Assembly (NCBI RefSeq): GCF_000006565.2
Contig: NC_031479.1
Span: 5,544,289 to 5,608,288, forward strand
DNA length: 64,000 bases
Reading direction: 5' to 3'
Origin: Toxoplasma gondii ME49
Lineage: Eukaryota; Apicomplexa; Conoidasida; Eucoccidiorida; Sarcocystidae
Below are positions 12,678-24,888 of the stretch, piece by piece; positions within the stretch are counted from its first letter, which is position 1; each line of letters starts with the position of its first letter. Below the pieces are notes generated by a model that saw nothing but the letters and a program-made list of their open reading frames with translations, was not told the DNA's origin and did no database searches. Both the position numbers and the translations under genes were made by a program.

Positions 12678-15600
12678 ATATATGTATATAGATAGGTGTG
12701 TAATTGGCCAGGGACACAATCCTTTTCCTTCTCTTGGCAGCAATGTGCGGGTCTCCCCTTTTCTTGTGCCTCGTCACTTCTGCCAAGTCCCCTGTGTTCT
12801 GTTCGCTTCGGCGAATGCGTTTCGAGTGAGATTTCCTTTGAACGAATCAGTCGAGTTGAGACACTCGGTTCAGGTGCAACTCACGCGTTCCTCGCTGGAA
12901 CAGCCTTGTGCGTCCTCGAGTTGTCTTCCTCTGTCTTCCTCTCTAGTTTAGTTTTTTTTTATTTTCTCTTCCTGTCTGCCCCTGTCAGGGAGCCGCCAAC
13001 TGCTTTCGCTGACCCGCGCTACCACCGTACCGTCTGCTTCTCTCACGACGCCGAATCTGCAGCGGCCCGAGATGTCTCTTTCATTGTCTCTCTGTCTTTT
13101 CGTTACTTCTCTTTTTCTGTAACCGTCGCTCATTTCTGCTCTGTCTCTCTTCCGTCTGTCTCTCTTCCGTCTGTCTCTCTTCGTCTGTCTCCCGGTGTTC
13201 TCGTTCGCTCTCTTCCTCTGGCTGTTCTCCCTGTCCCTCGTTCCGTGTCTCTGTATCCCTTTGTCGCCGTCGGTTGTCTGTCTGCTTTTCGGTTGACCGC
13301 TCGCCTTTGCTTCGGTCGTCCTTGCCTGGATGATTTTCGAAGCGATGTCCATGTCGTGTGCCTCTTCGAGAATCGCTTCCTGCGTCTCCGTGTGTTTGCC
13401 GACTAGCGCGTTTTTCTTCTCCGCCCCCCGCAGTTCGCCGCATGCGCTCCTCTCTGCTTTCCACGAGTCGCTCTCGTCGACAACGGCGACTCTCTCTCGT
13501 CCGTCCCCACAGAGTCCTGCGAAAAGGGTGAGGAGAAGCGCCTCGTCGACGCAGTCGGGCAGAAAAAACGAGGTGCCTTTCGCCTCCTCCTTCTCTTCTT
13601 CGCGCTCAGGTTTCTGAAACTCCGCCCAAGTTCCTCTTGCCCTGCCGCCGCCAGTGCCTTCTGGCGACACACCAGCCAAGCCCTCTGTTGTCCGCTCTGG
13701 CTCTGTCTCCGCCGACCTCCGTTCGCTTCTTCTCTCTTTCTCTCCCTCTTCTTCTCCTTCCTCCCCGAGCCTGGCGTCGCCGCCTTTTCTCGAAGAACAA
13801 GGACGCCCAGGACCGAAAGCGTCTCCCCTGGAACGAGAGAGAGAAGAAAGCTCCCGTCCGTCCGCGAGCAGCCGAGAAGAGAGACGCCGGTGCATGCAGT
13901 CGAGAATCTCTGCCGTCACCAGCGAGCGCTCCTCGAAAAAGAACAAGTACCCGGCAAGCAGCCCTTTGCGTGTGGTATGCAAGAAAGGCGAAGCGGATCC
14001 TTTCGTCCGGAACAGAGTCCGCCGCGAAAAGTTCTCTTGAACGCGAAGGAAGTTCAGAGACAGCAGCGCAGCCTCCATACTACGCACCCGCTCGAAGTCC
14101 GCCGTTGGCGCAAGCGCCCTGAGACGCTCCAGACGCGGAAGGACTCGCGACGAGAGAAAAACGAATTCGCAGAATCTACGCAAACACCGCCGAGCAGAGA
14201 CAAGTTCGCAGAGTCGGCCGGAAAGGAAGGCAACGATCGGGACGTCGGAGGAAAGAGACGTTCGCGAGGGAAACGCAGTCTTCAGAAGACGAGAGCGACT
14301 GAAGAAAAACAAGTTTTTCAGGCGAGAAAACGAAGAAGGAAAGGCGAGGAAAAAGGAAACGCGGTGTCTGGAGCGCGAAGCATCGAGCAAACCTGGTGTG
14401 TGTTCCTTTTCCTGCGCTCTCGAGGACTTCTGTCCTCCCTTGAACAGTTTCAGCAAAGCCGAAACAACAAAGTGCAACTCGCAGACTGCGAGGAAACTCA
14501 CTTCTCCTGTTGGCTCGGATGCTTCTCCTGCTTTCTGAATGCCGCCCGCGTCGCCTGCTCCAGTTTCTCCTTCGCACTCCGCAATTTGCTGAAAACGAAA
14601 CACTGCAGGTTCTCGGCTTCTTGGGATCGAACCGCCCTGAGGCTCCTCCGCCATGTGTGGGAACGCGTGGACCGCGTACGTACAGCGGGGAGGCAACGTG
14701 ACTAGTCATTCGCAAAGAAGGCCGACTCAGAAGCGAAACGCGTCTTTTATTTCTGTGCTTTTCCTGTTCCTTCCCTGGACTGCTCGCGTCGCGAGCGCGA
14801 GAGACGACGGAAGCCGAGGCGGCGCCCCGTCGCCAACACTGGATCTTTCAGGAAGAGTTGCCTTCACCTTCCACTTCTTTTCTTGTGGCTCTAGTAGCGA
14901 CATGAAACGTAGACACAACTTACCGGTGAAGCAGATGGACGCATGCATCGGTTCGCGCCGTTTCCAGCAAGGGAATGAACGGGACTCCTGTCTCTCCCTC
15001 GTGGAGGCCAAGGACCCCACACCCGCACTCCTCCCTCTTTCTTCTCTCTTGCGTTCTCCCTCGACCGTTCTCCTCTCTCCCTCTGGAATCGGCTCTCTCC
15101 TCCCCAGCTTCCGCCGCCGTCCCTTGAGAGGCCGACGACGTAAACGGGGAAGAAGACCAGGCAGAAGCAGAAGAGGAAGAAGAAGAAGAGCAAGCGGTTC
15201 GCAAGGCTTCTGCCATGGAGACAAAGAGAGCGACTCGGTCTTCTTCTTTGCGGAGATCGAGAGTAGGGTGACTGCGGAGGTTCACATGAACCTGCATGGA
15301 AGATTCAGAACGGCGCAACCAACAAGAACTCGCCCTTCCTCAGAATGCGTCGTTTCCTTCCTCGCTCTGTTCCCCGACTCCCTCCTCTGTTTCCTCCTCC
15401 TTCCCGGCTTCGCTTCACCTCCTCACGTTCACCGTTTCTCCTCGTTTCTCTCTTTCATTTCTCACCTGCGAAATCGCCTGAACGCACTCGGTGGAGAACG
15501 GGAACACTGCGAGCTCGACTGCTTCGTCCGCGCGTTTCTCTTCTCGCTCTTCCTCTCTCTTCTTCTCTCTTCTTCGCTTCTTCCTCTCGAGATCGCGCCT

Positions 15601-18600
15601 CCCCAGGCGCTCAGCCCAAAGCTTCGTTGCCTCTTCGGCTGCTGCGACAACCCACTCAGTGCACCTTTCGACCTCTTCTTCTGCCATCTGCTTCGTTTCT
15701 CCCGGCACAAGCTCAGGCACAAGGCGCCGAATCCACCTCTCTTGTCGGTCTCCTTCTTCGTCTCCCCCGCCTTCTTTGCAAGCAGAGGCGGCGCGCGGAC
15801 GGAACGGCTGGGGAGTGAGGGGGAATTTCGTCGAGCCCAGACGGCGTGTGAAGACGCATGCAACGAGGCAGTCGAGGAAAACTTGCGTCCTCTGAGAAGA
15901 ACAAAGCAAGACACTGCTTTGTTCATTTCGAGTACCAGGCGACAGCCGCACAGCTTTAACGTATATGCGCCGGAGGAGACCATTGAAATGCATGGAGAGA
16001 TCTCCAGGAAGAACAAATGACGCTTGCTTAATCGCGATCGACCGGAACTATGCAAGAATACACACACAGAGATACGCAGGCAACGTCTATGACCAAATAC
16101 TGATAGAGATTGGTCGAAACGATGCAGGAATGCAGATGGGAGGGGGCGGGCAATACCGCTGAATGCAGATAGAAACGAAAAACACAAGTACCTACTCGGT
16201 GACCGAGATTGCGTACGCACATTTGCAAGTGTGTGAGTCTCTGAAAGAGAGGACGTTTTTACCTGTTTTTTCCCTTGAGGGTGGCGATCAGATCCTGCCG
16301 AGGACTTCTTCAAAGGCGTAACGCCGAGAATCAGCCCCCATCCCCAGCAGCGTCGCCTCGCTTCTGCTTTTTCCGTGAAGCAAGAGAGGTAAGCGGCTGC
16401 TCCTCTCCGTTCTTTCTGCCCGCCGAAGGAAAGTGGAGAAGACAACGGCACACCTTGAGGAGAACCTTCGGAAAGAGAACTTCCAGAAACCGAGCCTTGA
16501 GAAAGGAGAGCGATTCGTGCAGGAGCGTCGCGCAGGAGCGCGAGAGAGGCTCCACCGTGGGCGTCCTCCTCGCTCGCAGAAGCCCACTGAGAAGTCGGAA
16601 ACTGGAGAGGTGATGCCTTGTCTTCTCTCTCTCCACGAAATCGTCTTCTCCTTTCGAATGGGCGGGCATCCACAGTCTCAACGAGAAGCACAACCGCCCC
16701 CGGGTGCAGGTACGCGAGGTAGGAGTCTGAGAAAGCAGCCTGCAGACTCCGGTGCAGCTTCCACCTGAAGCCAAGCAGCGCAGGCACTCATCGAACCTTG
16801 AGCGTCGAGTCTTCTGTCTCTGTCAGATGCTCCAGAGCGCAGCCAAGGTGTGGAACTGCTTCTGGAGGATCTCCCAAGAAGTTTCTTTCCTTGAAAAAGA
16901 AGACGGGTGTCCGCTGCTTGAGTTTAGCTCCCCTCTGCTGCGGCTCGGTCCCTTGGTGACTGCCGACGTCTTTTATGAAAAAAGGAACGTGTTTCCAAAG
17001 ACTCATGCATGCAGAAAACGAAGATCCTCAGTCCACACCAACGCCATCCTTCCCAGAGTCATGCTGCGACAACGGAAGACACTCCACATCTTAACAGACA
17101 AAAACTCCGCTCTAAATAGATACCGATGTAGATTTAGATAGAGAAAATAGAGATAGATAGAGACAGATAGACAGAGGAAGGAATACAGTCACATACACAG
17201 AAAATTCGGTCGGTGGGCATAGAGATCGATGTAGATAGACATCGACGTGTATCTGTTTTTGCGTGTATGTTTTTTAAACAGTTTCCAAAACAGGAAACCA
17301 ACTCGTTTCGTTTGCCCTGTGGCATGATCTTGCCCCCAGCGAGAAGTCGCAGGGGGGGGTTTGAACGGTCTCCCCGTCTCCTCACCGATAGTGCCTGTAT
17401 TTTTCTACGAGACGCATGCAGCGCGCTGCCTGCTTTTTCCACCGCGCTAAGGAACTGGAAGAGGCAGAAATGTTTGGGCTCTCTGTGTCTCCCGTTCTCC
17501 TCTCTTTGTTTCTCTCCACATTCTCTCCGCCTTCGTCACCGCTGTATGCATCGCTCCCGCGATCTGTCTCTTCTCCCTCTGTGTCTCTTCTGTCTCCTCT
17601 TCTCGCTCTTCTTCCTGCGCTTTCCCTGTCTCCTTTTGCTCTCCCCGGGCGCAGTGAAAAGGCGGAGGGAAGGGCTCGCAGCCAGCGTTTCTGGAGTTCA
17701 GTTTCGCGCTGAACGAAAGGTAAGTTCCTGCAAACGCGTGCAGAGAGGGACAAGAAAGAGAGAGAGGTCAAACGGTAGGAAAGCAGGAGAGAGGTTGACG
17801 AAGAGAGGAAAGCAAGAGAGACAAATAACCACAGGAAAGGAAGGAAGGGCAGAGATAAATAAAGCGGGAGGCAGAAGTATAGGAAGACGAAAGACAAGCA
17901 GCAGCCATCGGGGCGCATCAAGGGGGCTCTCCCGCAAGATGGAGCTCACAAGAAACGCGACAAGGAACAAGAGAGGGAAGCTGGAAAAGAAAGGGAGAGG
18001 ACGCATCCACCACTAACAGCAAAGGGGGACAAGGAGGAACAGGAAGGAAGAGAAACAAGCGAACGACACAAAGAAACGCGGAAGAAGCGTCAGCCGTGGT
18101 CTCCGCGCGCCGAGGACGGCTGGCCCTCGTGGACATTCAAAAACGAAGTCTTGCTGATGAGGAAAAACGAGAAACCCGTTCTTCTAACATGGTTCAGATT
18201 GCTGCAAGCTTGATCCTGAGTCCGCGCAAGCGTTCTGCTGACATCAAGGAGAAATTCGATCCGAAAAACAACGCCCTTTAATCACTAAACATGCGCGCAA
18301 GTGGGCAAGCACCAACGGGTTGCAGAGAGGCTAGGAAACGAGACGCGGGTGTTTTCGTCTCCAAGGAAGAGAAATGGACATCTTTGCCTGTTCTCACATG
18401 GAAATGGAGAAGAAACGAAAAGAGCTGAGAAGCAAATCGTTAACGACTCTGCCGCAAGAAAAAGGTCTCGCTTTCTTGAAGTTCCTCCGTCTCCTGGCAA
18501 ACTCTTCATTCGCTTCCTCATGTCTCACTCTCGATACCCTTTCCTCGGCATTCCTCTGTTCACCGTCTGCTTCCTCTTCTTCTCTATTTTGCTCGCCTGT

Positions 18601-21600
18601 CTCTTCCTCTATCCCTTGTTTTCTCTCGTGCTCTTCCTTTTCTTCTCTCTCTTCTGTTTTCTCTTCTTCTTCGTCTGTGGTCCTTTCAGGATTGTTGCGG
18701 CTGAGGAGAAGGAGGAGAGTTTGGAAGGAGATGTTCAGCTGGCTATGGAGAGACTCCGTCGGGAGGCCGCAAGACGAGAGAGAAGCAGTGGGCGAAAAGA
18801 AGAGAGTTTCGATGGACGCCGGAGGAGGCGCTGGGGAAGGGAGAAGAAGAATCACGGTTCCTGCGAAGGTGCAAAGAGAAGTAGACTCAACCGCATGCAG
18901 ACCTCGCCTTCTGTGTGTAGGTCCCCTTGACTCAGCGAAAGACGGGAGATCACCAACGCGCCGCGACCCTTTCTCGTCGATTCACCATTTCTTTGTTCCA
19001 CCGATTTTCTCTTTCTTCCTCAGCCGGTCCATCGACGCCAGTCTCCATGTTCTTCGTTTGCATCTAGTTTTTCAGCGCGAACGCGTTGCCGTCCGTCGAT
19101 TCTTCTTCGCACTTCTCCAAGGCTGTCGCCTCGCGCTTTTCTCTTTTATCGCTCTGGAGTTTCTGTTTCTCACGTCCTGGCGTCTCCGTTCCTTCCCTCC
19201 GGTTTCCTCGGCTCTCCCATACAATGCGTTCCTTCTCTCCTTTGTGTCTCCCCGGTCTGTCCCCCTTTCCTCGCCTCGCTTCCTTGCGCTTCTTTTCCCT
19301 GTCCGCGTTAGTTCCCTCGCTTCTCTTTCGGTCGCCGTCTCCTTCTTCTCGACTCTCACCCACCTTTCTGGTCAACGCCTCGGCGGCCGGCCCTGCCAGC
19401 CATCTGCTCAAACTCTGCCCGCGAGAGCAGCCGCCATGCGATGTCTCCTCTGTCTCCTGTCTCCCCGTCTCCTCCCCACAGGCTCCGTCGGTCTCCTGCT
19501 CCCCAGTCCCTTCGCATCCAGGGCGCCTCTTCACCCTCCGTCTCCTTCGGCGAAGCGCAGAACCACGCATCCTCCAGCAGGAGAGACTCTTCACTCGCGA
19601 GACAAGAAGAAGAGGCCGGCCGCGCGATCCCCAATCTTCTGCTTCCTTCGGCTGCAGTCGAGTCGACAGGTTTGAACAGCGAGGAGAAAATGACAGCTTT
19701 GGCAGGAAGATTCACCCCCACGGAGAAGGTCTCGGTGCACACTGTCACCCGAAGAAGTCCGCGCTGAGCAACGCACAGGGAGAGCGACACCAAGACGCAA
19801 AACGTCATAGTTGTACCAAAAAGCAGAAACCATGAGAGATCTGGAAATCCATGAAACATAGAAACCCACAGAAACGCAGAACTCCGTCGTTGCTTACCAC
19901 AGCCCCCAATCGATGAAAACATACACTTTGCATGTACAGATGTCCCGGTAACGAATGAGGATCGATAAGGTCCATTTCGACCAGCTGAATTCGCCATCTT
20001 TGGAGAGAAAGGTCTGACTAGACCTGAGAAGCGCCCGAATCTTGCATGCGTTCGTTGCATGCAGCTCCTTGTCTCGATACAGCCTCCGGTTATTATAAGC
20101 TACACACAACCCAGTTCGTTATCGAAGAAACAGAGACTCTGCAGGGCACGAGATCTGCGGTATGACGCTGTTTGTCCCCACATTTTCTGGATGCCGCACA
20201 AATACACCATTGAGGGAACCTCGTCCTCTCTCTTCGACCGTTGCACTTGGCTCAGAGAGAGGCCTACTCCCTGCGCGATGGCATGCTCCCCCCGATAGCA
20301 CCTCTGAAAACTCGTCTTTCATCACCTTGACCCCGCTCGCTTCTGTGGAATGAATACGCAGTCGCGCGAGGCGCCCTTTGACTTAGCTTCGTCTGAGGGT
20401 CCCGCGATTGCATGCGCCTTCGAAAGACCTGAGTTTTCTGTCTCTCATACCTCAAGTCGTACTACTCGGTGTCTGAACAGCGATAGCTCGGTTGTGCGTG
20501 ACTCGACTCTTTAGAACGGTGATCGCATTCTTGACGACGCGTTAGTTCTAAATGTACGCAAAGCAACGATCCTAAAGTTGAAGAGGAACTCGAGTCCCAT
20601 CAGTTCTCTTCGTCAGTTGCGACTTCAGTCAACCGATCCAAAGAACGTCTGGCAGTCGAGAGATACACGTCTGCATGTGAATTTACACCATTTATCATGC
20701 ACTCTACCTCCTGGTGCACCTTGTGTTATATCTCGTGTGTGTGTGTATATTTACTTTTATACATGCTGCGGCTTAAGGTCACATCCCTTTGGGCGTCGAT
20801 GTCGAGAGTCCTTGCACAAAGCTGCATTGCTTCGTCCTTGGACGAGGCGTTCTTTGCATGAAGCACAGCAGGTACTGTCACATTCGGCTTTTTGGTTCGT
20901 ATCTGTTTCTGCGTTTACTTCTGGACTGCATGCAGCCTTACTTCAAACGCTTTCTCGACCAACTCCTTGACCGGCGGCAAGAGCCCCGCGTGGTGGACGC
21001 CGATGCCTCGCAGGAACAAAGGCTTCAGAGTCTCCAGCTGGCGCTGCGCGTCTGCGTTTTCTCTTCTCCTCAACTCCTCTTCGCCTTCCGGCGGAATAAA
21101 AGACTCTGCATCTTCTTCTTCGCGAAACGTCCCAAGGAGCGACCCTCTGCGCGGCCAGCCGGACACTCCCGCCTCAGCTGCGGTGTACATACACCCCAAC
21201 TGGTGCCGCGCTATCAGCGGCGTGAGGATGCCAATGAGAGGCAGGAGACGCTCTGCAATCGCCAGACACTGTCTCCGAGAAAAGCAGAACACGAGGGCGG
21301 GGAGGAGACTCCTGAAAAGACAGAGACACACAGGCTCGCTGCACACCGCATCGATCGCCTAGTTCAGAAAAGTGAAAGTACTGGATTGCATTCACTCGAA
21401 TGTATGCAGTTTACTGGTGAGAGTGTAACTGGAGAGCTGTACCTGCCCTGATTAAAGAACCACACAGTCGCAGACAAAGACAAGATCCGTAGGATTGCAT
21501 GTGAATTTGCAACAAAGACCATACTTTATACCACAAGTTGTATCGTCTGTTGCATCCCATGAATATATTGATGCCGCCAAACGGAGTGGATTCTGTATTC

Positions 21601-24600
21601 TACGGTATGTTCTGTAGCTCTCATGTGAACAGCGAGACAAAAACAAGACTCAGCTGCTAGGACTTTGATGACCACCCGTGTGTTTGAAATCATGAGCTCT
21701 GAGAGAGGAGTCCTTCCAAGTCTTCTCTGAAGCAGTTTAACCACTCCAGTTGGACTCGCAAATCGCAAACCGAGGGTCTTTGTTGCTCGGATTTAGGTTC
21801 TCCTGCGTTACCATGGGCTCACAAACACCCGTGTCAATGTAGCATTTACCTGATCAACTAAACGCCCTATGTCTCACCTGTCTATGCATGCGCGAACAGC
21901 CTGGACGACAGTGTGGTAAGAAGTCTGCGGGAAAGGCGCTACTTCGTCTCTGAGTTTCTCCCGCGATGTCCTTCCTCGAGCAGCTTCCTCTGCGCCTCGC
22001 GAATAAGCATACCAATCAAACGCCCCGAGCCTGGTCCTCTCTTCGCCTTCCTCTGTCCGACAGAGACTTTCATTCGTTTTTCCTCCGTCTCTGTTTGTCA
22101 CTGCGTCTTCTTCGGAACCTACGCACGCCGGTGCTCGCCTTGTTTCCGAGTTCGAGTGTACGGACAGCGGCCACAGCGTAGGAGGCGCCTCCCCCGAAGA
22201 ATCGAAAAGCGCGAAAAAATCGAGCGGCACCACGCGCCGTTTCGTCCCGATGAGGTGGAGTGGCTGAAAGAAAAAACAAGAAACTCAAAAGAAAGATTGC
22301 TTCGCGTTGTCACCAGTGGGGGAAAGAAGGACTGCGGTTCCATTCTTGATTGTCTGTGTCTGCCGGATCGAATTCCGACGTATTTCGCACAGCCGTATCA
22401 AGTGTAGTACGCAGCGGAAGGTATCCGGCTTATATTCGGGGAGTCCCGTTTCTTGCACGCGCGTGGTGTTGGCATGACGAACGTCAGAAGAGAGTCCAGC
22501 GAAATGCAGTTTCGGGCGTTTGACCCTTATAGAAACAGCGCGGATATGGAGACAGAAACGACGAGCAAGCAGAGGGAAGAAGAAGAAGAAGAAGAAGAAG
22601 AAGAAGAAGAAGAAGAAGAAGAAGAAGAAGAAGAAGAAGAAGAAGAAGAAGAAGAAGAAGAAGAAGAAGAAGAAGAAGAAGAAGAAGAAGAAGAAGAAGA
22701 AGAAGAAGAAGAAGAAGAAGAAGAAGAAAACGCCGGGACAGGAGCACAAGACAGGGAGGAAAAGGAACAACGAAGAATCGAAGACGAGACAGAATGAAGA
22801 GAAAGAGAGACCAAGGGCTACTGCGAATGCGCGAGACTCTCTCATACGGAAAAACTCACCTGCCGAAACGTCAGCGAGAACCATGAAGCGAAGCTCGTGG
22901 GTTGTTCGAGAGAAGCAGAGAGGAAAACAAATTGAAGAGAAGAGACACCTGAAATGTTTCCTTGGGCCTGTCGAAGGAGGAGCAGAAGTTCCTCCCAAAC
23001 AGTGCCGCGTCTCGCGTCCGCGAAGAAGTGAAATTCGTCGATGATCACGAGTTTCAGGCAACGAAAAAAATCAAAGTCCCCACTGAGGAAGACAACACAG
23101 AAGAGAAAGAGGAAGAGAAGGTAGAACGTCCGTTTCCAGTTGCTGATTCTAGGGAAGCGAAAGATGAGAAACTCATCCTTTCCTCAACTCCACACTACAG
23201 TAAAGGGAAGACAAAGAGAAACCTACATTCTGGATTCCCCACTATACGCCAAAGAAGAAAAGGGAGATGGCCTTTCCTTCTTCCGGAGCACATTAAGCGC
23301 AGAAAGAGCAAGCGGGACCCTCGACAGGCAGCACGGTCAGCCGGATGTTGACCATTCACCTTGACAGATCGGACTTCCTTTTAAAGAAAGAAACTGACGT
23401 CGAGGCGAGTCTGCCAGCCGCGCCACAAACTGGATTATGAACTGACACGAACATTCCGCAGACGCCCTGCAAGGTCTGCTGCGTCCGCGCAAGTTGAGAC
23501 GAAAAACAAAATGTAGGGAGAAAGACGGCATGTAAAGGAACCAAAGGGAGAGAAGAAGAGAGATAGAGAAGAACAAAGCTAGGGACGGAGAGAGCTACAG
23601 ATGGAGAAGCAAGTTGGAAGATCGCATCAAGAGACAGAGAGCGGCATAACGAGCAACAGCGACCGAGAGCGAGACAAGGCGAAAAAAGTGAAGGCGACGA
23701 CCTTAGACAGAGCCTGACAGAAAGACGAACTCTCCCACCCGGTGCCTGGCACGAAGAAACGCCCACGAGAAGAGACGCGCCCGCGTCATTATTGTTCCCG
23801 AAGCGCAAGCAGCTGTTTCACGAAGGACATGGCGTTGCTCTCAGAGGGAGTTCTGAAAGGACTTCAGAGGTCGCCTGTTTGGCGGGGCTTCACTTGCTGA
23901 GAAAAACGAATGGCCTCTCGAATGAAACGAAACCGGGCAGCATGCGGTGGCGACTGCCCCCACGATCCAAGATCGCTTGCGGTCTGCGCGACCAACATTT
24001 GAAGCGCATTATCACCCGTGGAATCGAGTTGGTATTCAAACACCGACGACTACGCACTCTGTCTGCATGCAAAAGTCGTGAAACGCATTGGTTTTCCGAT
24101 GGCGGTCTGTACACGCTCACCCAGACTGTTTCAGGAGACGGTTGCGAATGATTTCCGTCGTGGCGATCACGATGTGTGGCTTGGCGCGCATGTTCTTTAT
24201 CTCGTCGCCCGTCAAGAGGCCAACTGTCGCGACCTCGCGAAACGTCTCCGTCAGCTCTCGGTATTTCTGATTGCTCAGCGCCTTGACCGGAGACAGATAC
24301 AGTACACACGGTGCAGGCGACGCAGAGGCAGCGAGAGACGACGACGAAGAAGAAGACGAAGAAGACGAAGAAGAAGAAGACGAAGAAGAAGAAGAAGAAG
24401 AAGCCCGGCGGAGCGTCAGGAAGGCGGCAAGATTCGCCACGAGGCTCTTCCCTGCAGATGTGTGAGCGGAGACGAAGGCCGACTCTCCTCGTAGGGCTGC
24501 GCATGCACCGACAATTTGAAAGGCGTCCAGCTGGTGTGGGGAGAAAGCCAAGAGATGTCCTACATCGTCTTCCGAGGCCAGAGGCGAGAGCGACGGTGGA

Positions 24601-24854
24601 CAAAACCTTCCGCTCTGGCGCTTCTCCAGAGTGGCTTTCAACTAGGCGGGCAATGGAACAAAGCAACAGGCAGGCGCACAGACAGCTCTCATGACAATGC
24701 GTCGTCACAGATGTCTGCGAATGCGTCAACAGCTGCACACAGCCTCATCTTTACGTAAGAAATACAAATATATGTATACAACGCTTACGCAGAAGTAACT
24801 ATGCATCAGCACGTATGCACACAAACGGTCATGGATATATATATATATATATAT

Positions 24855-24888
<34 letters not shown>

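Noticed and set aside
13081..13325. In-frame continuation of helicase exon 13326-14118 to a stop near 12948
   Set aside because: Low-complexity Arg/Lys/Asp text (RKRDRRKRDR) replaces the family's C-terminal helices, which are instead found intact in exons 11406-11500 and 10640-10790.
17640..18800. Plus-strand exon-like segments (KRRREGLAASVSGVQ; EEKEESLEGDVQLAMERL)
   Set aside because: Antisense to helicase exons 17386-17727 and 18398-18860, whose phases and family resemblance decide the strand.
22285..23061. Frames with poly-Glu, poly-Lys, poly-Phe and poly-Leu around 22.6 kb
   Set aside because: Translations of the (GAA)51 intron microsatellite.
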